A stretch of 64,000 nucleotides of DNA from Lachnospiraceae bacterium (lineage in GTDB: Bacteria; Bacillota; Clostridia; Lachnospirales; Lachnospiraceae): NCBI GenBank assembly GCA_900771995.1, contig CAAGQC010000109.1:13410-77409 (forward strand). Reading direction: 5' to 3'. Below the pieces are notes generated by a model that worked only from the letters and a program-made list of their open reading frames with translations, made no database searches and was not told where the DNA came from. Below are positions 59,152 to 64,000 of this stretch, one piece after another (within the stretch, counting starts at the first letter, position 1; each line of letters begins with the position of its first letter). Position numbers and translations under genes: made by a program.

Positions 59152-60513
59152 ATGAAAAACACTTCCGGAACACCACTACAATTTCATGGAATCACCACAC
59201 CCGGGGATGCCGAGGATTTCGTCTATGCCTCTTATCTGCAGGCTGCCACCCATCAGGAGTACGCCGCAAAGGATGCCGGAAAAAGGCATCCGGAACTGAC
59301 GAAATCCCTGCTCTGGCAGAAATCGGTTACTCCCTGCGTCGTCGTCACCGGAAGCAAGGGAAAGGGCTCCGTTGCCAATATGATTTCACAGATCCTGCAG
59401 ACAAGATTCTCTGTGGGCCTTATGACCAGCCCCCATATCACAGACTTCCGGGAACGCTTCCGTGTCAATGGCAGCATGATCGACGAATCGGATTTCTGCC
59501 GGCTGATGGAAGAAATCCGGCCGGAGATTCTGGACATTGCCTCTGAACTGCCGGAGTCGGCATGTGTCAGTCCCATGGGCATTCAGGCGGATCTGGCGCT
59601 GACTTATTTCTCCGAAAAGCATACAGATTTTAATGTACTGGAATGCGGAAAAGGTGCGAAATACGATGATGTGAATAATGTGCGCCACGATTATGCCGTG
59701 GTCAACCGAATCTTCTTAGAACACACGAGGGAGCTGGGAGACACATTGACGGCTATTGCGGAAGATAAGTCCCACATCATCACGGGAGAGCAGAAATGTG
59801 TCTATTTTGCAGAACAGGAACCTGAAGTACTGGAGGTTCTGCTGCGCCGTGCCGGGGATCTGCAGGTTCCCTGTAAGATCTACGGCCGGGATTTTCACGC
59901 GGAAAATATCCGCTATACCTGTTTGGGGATGCAGTTTGATGTGGTGATCGGAGATAACATTTATCCGGATTTACAGATTCCGTTATTGGGAGAACATCAG
60001 GCAGAAAACTGTGCACTGGCACTGGCACTGTGCGCGGATGTCCTGTCGGATCTTTGCGGGGAATCCGCAGCTTTTCCTTTGTCGGCTATTCGGGAGTATT
60101 TGTCCCGGCTGCACTGGCCGGGGCGTATGGAAGTCCTGCATTCCGACCCCCTTATCCTGTTAGATGCCTGTATTAATTCCGCCAGTTGTGAGAATGTAAA
60201 AAAAGTTCTTGGTCATCTGGGGATTCGGAACTGTACGGTTATTGTGGGAATCCCGGAGGATAAGGATTATGCCGGTGTCATCCGGTTCATGAAGGACATG
60301 GCAGGACGGATCCTTCTCACCAGATCCGGAAATCCGCACTATCATTTTTCCCAAAAACAGCAGGAGACATTGTCGGGAGAGGGCATAGATACTGAATGGA
60401 CAGATTCGGTGGAACAGGCCCTGACGCTGGCGGGTTCTTTTCCGGATCCCATCGTAATATTGGGTACAACCTCCGTAGTCTCGGAAGTCGAGCAGATTTT
60501 TCAGCAATCCTGA
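59152..60513 (+). CDS. FolC/Mur-ligase-like amide ligase
   Basis: A 453-residue Mur-ligase-fold protein nearest to folylpolyglutamate synthase but clearly divergent. P-loop TGSKGKGSVANMISQIL (FolC has TGTNGKGS), MTSPHITDFRERFRVNG, 'LGDTLTAIAEDKSHII' and 'LHWPGRMEVLHSDPLILLDA' align with FolC. The FolC 'GGRLDATN' loop is GAKYDDVNN here, and the conserved His of 'DGAHNP' is replaced (LLDACINSAS). It likely joins an amino acid to a carboxylate using ATP, but not folate. It is translated right after the ATP-grasp gene; no clear ribosome site, which suggests coupling. This is the same enzyme pairing as is fused in cyanophycin synthetase. Confidence 0.87.
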   Translation: MKNTSGTPLQFHGITTPGDAEDFVYASYLQAATHQEYAAKDAGKRHPELTKSLLWQKSVTPCVVVTGSKGKGSVANMISQILQTRFSVGLMTSPHITDFRERFRVNGSMIDESDFCRLMEEIRPEILDIASELPESACVSPMGIQADLALTYFSEKHTDFNVLECGKGAKYDDVNNVRHDYAVVNRIFLEHTRELGDTLTAIAEDKSHIITGEQKCVYFAEQEPEVLEVLLRRAGDLQVPCKIYGRDFHAENIRYTCLGMQFDVVIGDNIYPDLQIPLLGEHQAENCALALALCADVLSDLCGESAAFPLSAIREYLSRLHWPGRMEVLHSDPLILLDACINSASCENVKKVLGHLGIRNCTVIVGIPEDKDYAGVIRFMKDMAGRILLTRSGNPHYHFSQKQQETLSGEGIDTEWTDSVEQALTLAGSFPDPIVILGTTSVVSEVEQIFQQS

Positions 60514-60514
60514 C

Positions 60515-60551
60515 TTGCCCTCACCGGATATGGGTGCTACAATGAGGGCAA
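60515..60551 (+). terminator. Hairpin after the Mur ligase-like gene
   Basis: Perfect arms TTGCCCTCA and TGAGGGCAA with a 19-base loop, right after the stop codon. A T-run is lacking, so termination is uncertain. Confidence 0.4.
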
Positions 60552-60584
60552 ACAAAGGTAGATAACGCAGAAAGGAGAATTCCT

Positions 60585-61106
60585 ATGGCAGGCATTTACG
60601 GAATCGGTAATTATAATAATTATAGTCTGAGCGGCAATTACGGACACGGTTATTCTACCGGCGCGGCATCTTCCGCACAGTCCGATGAGAAGGGCGTTGT
60701 GGTAAATCCCGGAAAATCCGATGTGGAAAAGCCCGGCAGGAAATCTTCTCCCGCAGAATGTGAGACCTGCAAAAACCGGAAATATCAGGACGGCTCCAAC
60801 GAGATGGTCTCCTTCAAATCTGCATCCCATATCTCACCCCAGGCTTCCGCCTCCAGGGTTCGCGCCCATGAGCAGGAGCATGTAACGAATGCCTACAACA
60901 AGGCGGCACAGAACAACGGCAAAGTTCTCTCCGCCACAGTGTCCCTGCGGACCGCGGTATGCCCTGAATGCGGCACCGTCTACACCGCCGGCGGCACCAC
61001 CACGACCAAGATCAGCTACAGTGACGAGAGCAATCCCTACCAGCAGAATAAGAAATCTGCCGATGCTGCCATGCTGATCGGACAGAATCTGGATCTGAGT
61101 GCGTAA
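60585..61106 (+). CDS. SprA-type putative metalloprotease-like protein
   Basis: A 173-residue protein. The N-terminal part is Gly/Tyr/Asn/Ser-rich (GIYGIGNYNNYSLSGNYGHG). The core has CETCKNRKYQDGSNE, then 'ASRVRAHEQEHVTNAYNKAA' containing HEQEH, an HExxH zinc-protease-type motif, and CPECGTVYTAGGTTT with a second cysteine pair. It lacks a signal peptide. This matches the SprA-related 'putative metalloprotease' family seen in many bacteria, whose activity is not established. AAGGAG precedes the ATG. It ends convergently with the acetyltransferase genes. Confidence 0.82.
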   Translation: MAGIYGIGNYNNYSLSGNYGHGYSTGAASSAQSDEKGVVVNPGKSDVEKPGRKSSPAECETCKNRKYQDGSNEMVSFKSASHISPQASASRVRAHEQEHVTNAYNKAAQNNGKVLSATVSLRTAVCPECGTVYTAGGTTTTKISYSDESNPYQQNKKSADAAMLIGQNLDLSA

Positions 61107-61169
61107 ATTAAAACCTTTCTGCACCTCATCGTTCCGCCCATACAGCCAAGAAAGTGTTTCGTTTTTCAT
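61107..61169 (-). pseudogene. Possible N-terminal gene remnant coupled to the acetyltransferase
   Basis: The acetyltransferase stop overlaps an ATG (TAATG at 61167-61171) that has an AAAGGA site. The frame reads MKNETLSWLYGRNDEVQKGF and then runs antisense into the SprA-type gene without clear coding character. It may be the surviving start of a lost gene. Weak evidence. Confidence 0.3.
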
Positions 61170-61786
61170 TAAAATAATTCCTTTCGGTATTTCACGGAAT
61201 CCTCCTCCGTTATCTCGCGTATAACCCTGCAGGGGTTTCCTACCGCAAGTGAATTCGGTGGAATATCCCGTGTTACCACACTTCCGGCACCAATAACGCA
61301 GCCTTCGCCGATTGTCACGCCGCCTGTAATCACAACATTGCTTGCAATCCAACAATTAGCTCCAATCGTTACCGGCTTACCGTATTCATCATCATATGCC
61401 GTCCCATCTTCCTTATATTTAATAGTTCTCTCCTGCCATCTGAAAGGGTGTACCGGTGTCGCAATAGTACAGTTCGGTCCAAAATAAACATTATTTCCAA
61501 TCCGTACAGGACAAGTATCTAAAACTGTGAAATTAAAATTTGCATAGCAGCTATCGCCCATGCTTGTGAATACTCCATAGTCAAATTGAACCGGTCCCTG
61601 AAGATATACACCTTTCCCCCGATTCGGCAGCAATTCATCCAGTATCTGCTTTCTGACTGTTATCTGGTCCTCAAATGTATTGTTGTACTGCTGAGAAAGC
61701 TTATGCGCTTTTACCCTCAAAGTACTCAGTATTGCATCGCTCGGATCATAAATTTTTCCCGAAAGCATTTTTTCCTGTTCCGTCAT
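61169..61786 (-). CDS. Maltose/galactoside O-acetyltransferase family protein
   Basis: A 205-residue hexapeptide acetyltransferase. The N-terminal Mac domain (MTEQEKMLSGKIYDPSDAIL) is followed by a left-handed beta helix with 'CYANFNFTVLDTCPVRIGNN', the catalytic His region 'TIATPVHPF' and 'AVGNPCRVIREI' at the end. It acetylates sugars with acetyl-CoA (LacA/Maa type). The start at 61786 has GGAG. It lies directly downstream of the broken fructokinase gene on the same strand, apparently in the sucrose operon. Confidence 0.92.
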   Translation of the reverse strand: MTEQEKMLSGKIYDPSDAILSTLRVKAHKLSQQYNNTFEDQITVRKQILDELLPNRGKGVYLQGPVQFDYGVFTSMGDSCYANFNFTVLDTCPVRIGNNVYFGPNCTIATPVHPFRWQERTIKYKEDGTAYDDEYGKPVTIGANCWIASNVVITGGVTIGEGCVIGAGSVVTRDIPPNSLAVGNPCRVIREITEEDSVKYRKELF

Positions 61787-61802
61787 AGTAGTCTCCATTT
61801 TC

Positions 61803-61999
61803 TTAAAATCTGATTTGTTTTAAAATCTCCTCTTCTTCCGGCATGACTCGAAGTGCGCCTCTTCTGGTGGTAATGATGGAGGCGGCCGCGTTGGCAAAGG
61901 TAAGCATTTTTTCCATATCCTGTCTGATCAGGTTTTGAATCCATTTTGTGTAAAGTCAATGAGTAATTCTCCCATTGCTACAACATCATATTTTTCCAT
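61803..61999 (-). pseudogene. Fructokinase (PfkB family) with a large internal deletion
   Basis: The ATG at 61999 overlaps the sacA stop (TAATG). The frame reads MEKYDVVAMGELLIDFTQNG, the standard N-terminus of a PfkB fructokinase, then stops. In another frame the sequence resumes with MEKMLTFANAAASIITTRRG and ALRVMPEEEEILKQIRF, the standard C-terminus, ending at 61803. About 250 codons between, including the catalytic Asp, are gone. The gene cannot make an active kinase. Confidence 0.8.
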
Positions 62000-63465
62000 T
62001 ACTTTACCTCAATATCATATTTGGTTACATCCAAATATGTCTTTCCGTTACTTGCAAAACGAATTCCAGAAGCATCTACCGGTGTATAAATCAGCGAGGT
62101 CATTACCTGTTCCCCATCATTTACGAATATCTCCACGGAAAATCTGTCTACTAAAATTCTAAGATTTATCACATCTTTTTTATCTGAGACATACATGCTG
62201 CGCGTGCTTATTGTATCTTTCCTGAAGCCAGAATGAGTACGATCAAATGTAAGTGTTTTTTCATACCTGTCATAGATTACTTCTGAATAATGCTTTTCAT
62301 CCGCAGCCAGTTTTATTCTAAATTTCCCATATTCCTTCCCTTTAAGAGCTATTTGCAGATCGATACTTCTTCCATTAATGCCTTTCAATTCTGTCTCTTC
62401 GTGAATACAAACATTATCGTAAATTATAACATTGCTACGATAATTTTCAAGCTCACGCACAGGCATCTGACAAATTCTTCCACCCTTCATTGATAGCTCT
62501 CTCGGAATAGTCATCATACCTGAATATCGCTGAGTATCCGGATACATTGGATTATCCCATGACTGCATCCAGCCGATCACAATCCTTCTTCCATCTTCTG
62601 TCTCCATAGTCTGTGGTGCATAGAAATCAAGTCCATAATCCACACACTGTACTTTTTCTCTCGTAAACTTCAACTTTTCCCTGTCATAATTTCCAATCAA
62701 AAATGCTGTATTGTTACCATTGTGAAATTCCAATCCTTCTGCTTCCATTTCCTGTGGTGAAATCATAAGAACCTGTTTCCCACCTAAAGGATAAAAATCC
62801 GGGCATTCCCACATCCTTCCCATCTTATTTTTACTACGATCTACAATTCCTGCAAATTCCCATTTTTCCGGCTTTTCTGCACAGAACAACGCAATCTGAC
62901 CGCTTCCGTCACTATGGCGGCTTCCGGCAACCATATAATATTTACCGTTTTCCTTCCATATTTTCGGATCCCTGAAATCTTCCAGACTACTTCCTTCTGG
63001 TAACATATCTGCAGTCACAACCGGGTTATTTTCAATTTTTTCATATTCAACACCATTTCCTATTGCAACGCATTGATTCTGGCGGATACATTTTTCTCCA
63101 TTTTCAGCCACTTTTTCTTCTACACCTGTATAAATCAGTATCTGCTTTTCTCCATCTTCAATGGCACTACCGGAAAATACACCAAAATTGTCATAGTCCT
63201 GATCTGGAGCCAATGCTGTTGGAAGGTATTCCCACTTGATAAAATCCGTACTTTTTGCATGTCCCCAATGCATAGAATCCCAATGTGTTGCATACGGATA
63301 ATACTGGAAGAATAAGTGATGTTCCCCTTTATAGTCAGAAAACCCATTAGGATCATTCATCCAGCCAACCGGATTTGAAAAATGATATACCGGTCTGTTA
63401 TCCTTTGCTATTTTCATGCTTTCTTCCATCTCATATTTTCTTGCCTTTTTTACCATTTCACTCAT
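61999..63465 (-). CDS. sacA: Sucrose-6-phosphate hydrolase / GH32 beta-fructosidase
   Basis: A 488-residue GH32 enzyme. Nucleophile motif WMNDPNGF near residue 37, 'EDFRDPKIW' with the transition-state Asp, and 'MWECPDFYPLGG' with the acid/base Glu are complete. The C-terminal beta-sandwich is present (IDLQIALKGKEYGKFRIKLA, 'DRFSVEIFVNDGEQVMTSLI'). It has no signal peptide, so it acts on sucrose or sucrose-6-phosphate inside the cell. The ATG at 63465 has GGGAG eight bases upstream. It lies between a truncated binding-protein gene and the deleted fructokinase. Confidence 0.94.
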   Translation of the reverse strand: MSEMVKKARKYEMEESMKIAKDNRPVYHFSNPVGWMNDPNGFSDYKGEHHLFFQYYPYATHWDSMHWGHAKSTDFIKWEYLPTALAPDQDYDNFGVFSGSAIEDGEKQILIYTGVEEKVAENGEKCIRQNQCVAIGNGVEYEKIENNPVVTADMLPEGSSLEDFRDPKIWKENGKYYMVAGSRHSDGSGQIALFCAEKPEKWEFAGIVDRSKNKMGRMWECPDFYPLGGKQVLMISPQEMEAEGLEFHNGNNTAFLIGNYDREKLKFTREKVQCVDYGLDFYAPQTMETEDGRRIVIGWMQSWDNPMYPDTQRYSGMMTIPRELSMKGGRICQMPVRELENYRSNVIIYDNVCIHEETELKGINGRSIDLQIALKGKEYGKFRIKLAADEKHYSEVIYDRYEKTLTFDRTHSGFRKDTISTRSMYVSDKKDVINLRILVDRFSVEIFVNDGEQVMTSLIYTPVDASGIRFASNGKTYLDVTKYDIEVK

Positions 63466-63486
63466 GTTTATCACTCCCGTTGTATA

Positions 63487-63690
63487 CTAATTTTCCTCTG
63501 ATAATGACTCTATATATGCATCAAAATATTTCTGTTTGATTTCCAGATACTCTGAAAGTCCATAGTCCTCCATTTTCTGCAGATAGCTATCCCATTCTTC
63601 TTCAATTCTACCATTTAAAATCCAACTTACTTTCATTTGTTCTGCATATTTTTTAATATCCGTATCAAGCTGTGAGACTCTGTTCGTATT
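63487..63690 (-). pseudogene. C-terminal remnant of a sugar ABC solute-binding protein
   Basis: The frame ending at the TAG at 63487 reads TNRVSQLDTDIKKYAEQMKV, SWILNGRIEEEWDSYLQKME and ends LEIKQKYFDAYIESLSEEN. This is the usual C-terminus of family 1 extracellular sugar-binding proteins ('...tdi..Y......kwI..G.ie.eWd.Y'). Upstream it meets a TGA near 63693, where similarity ends. The N-terminal 400 or so residues are replaced by unrelated sequence. Confidence 0.65.
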
Positions 63691-64000
63691 TCAGTTGTCC
63701 ACAATTCCATACAACTGGATTGTATGAAATGCTTTGTTATTCTTCCATACCTTCTTTATCGTTTTCAGACAATGCCGCAACAATCGGACTTTTTAGGAGT
63801 TCAAATTTATTTCTTTGATTTTCCGCTGTTTTGGGCAGTTTTATGAAGGGCGTTAACACCCTCAATGTCCGCTTTTGCAGTTTCAATATCCACTTTATGT
63901 TTCAATAACATTCTAAAACTTCTTCCAACAACGTTCTTTTAAGAATGCGCCAATGACCTCTAGTGGCTCACCTTCATAATATTGCACCAATAACTTCTTA
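63691..64000. other. Unrecognised degenerate sequence at the window end
   Basis: About 310 bases with no intact gene. On the minus strand short frames read KKLLVQYYEGEPLEVIGAFL, DIETAKADIEGVNALHKTAQ and NKFELLKSPIVAALSENDKE, each closed by stops in different frames. They look like pieces of a decayed protein-coding element. It has replaced the upstream part of the solute-binding-protein gene, as an inserted mobile element would, but no transposase or inverted repeat is visible. Confidence 0.4.

Noticed and set aside
1..64000. CRISPR arrays, tRNA or rRNA genes, intact insertion sequences
   Set aside because: I saw no regularly spaced repeats, cloverleaf-like sequence, rRNA-like stretch or transposase frame on reading the window. 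A tRNAscan or Infernal run would settle small RNAs.

Overview
The window reads as a chromosomal segment of an anaerobic Firmicute of the Lachnospiraceae type (Clostridium cluster XIVa). The evidence is intermediate base composition, strong purine-rich ribosome binding sites (AGGAGG types), housekeeping sigma promoters of TTGACA/TATAAT form, and a gene set typical of gut clostridia: VanW protein, DUF4080 radical SAM protein, class II GalT with GalK, BMP nucleoside transporter, DUF438 protein. This placement is inference from gene content; there is no rRNA gene to confirm it. Nearly all genes lie on the minus strand. I saw no tRNA or rRNA gene, CRISPR array or intact insertion sequence.

Layout. 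1-1658: end-clipped MFS transporter and a DUF11-repeat protein. 1744-2748 (+): voltage-gated potassium channel. 2745-6634: Gld-type ABC exporter (ATPase, fused permease-GldG protein, DUF4340 protein). 6782-7810: a shrunken GH2-derived protein. 7915-15597: MacB-type export operon with three consecutive adaptor proteins, followed by a macro-domain relic. 15872-22776: patchwork accessory stretch with a class II aldolase, a membrane diguanylate cyclase flanked by an intact gene and by a relic of the same orphan family, an autoregulated HTH gene, a HigBA-like toxin-antitoxin pair, a DUF438/hemerythrin protein, a trmL relic and a Fic gene cut by an amber codon. 22849-31633: small housekeeping genes (gamma-carbonic anhydrase family, TrmL, aminotransferase with Lrp regulator, AIR-synthase-like, VanW, exonuclease, radical SAM). 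31723-36885: galT, galK and a leuA whose product carries an AraC-type DNA-binding domain at its C-terminus. 37324-40161: two cytidylate-kinase-like genes, an AEC permease and a GntR/FCD regulator. 40325-48849: amino-acid uptake and breakdown operon (LIV-type ABC transporter, iron alcohol dehydrogenase, class III aminotransferase, 2-hydroxyacid dehydrogenase, RidA). 49159-51953: two glycosyltransferases and a TVP38-type membrane protein. 52143-57985: BMP-type nucleoside ABC transporter with xanthine phosphoribosyltransferase. 58277-61106 (+): ATP-grasp ligase, FolC-like Mur ligase and a metalloprotease-like protein. 61169-63690: acetyltransferase and a decayed sucrose operon (intact sacA, fructokinase with an internal deletion, truncated solute-binding protein), then unrecognised degenerate sequence to the end.

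The most interesting candidates are the LeuA-AraC fusion with palindromic sites upstream of its promoter; the two-gene ATP-grasp plus Mur-ligase pair, which resembles a split cyanophycin-synthetase-like peptide ligase; and a roughly 56-nt double-hairpin repeat found directly after two different ABC permease stop codons. The window is also unusually rich in gene relics, including two genes with internal deletions.
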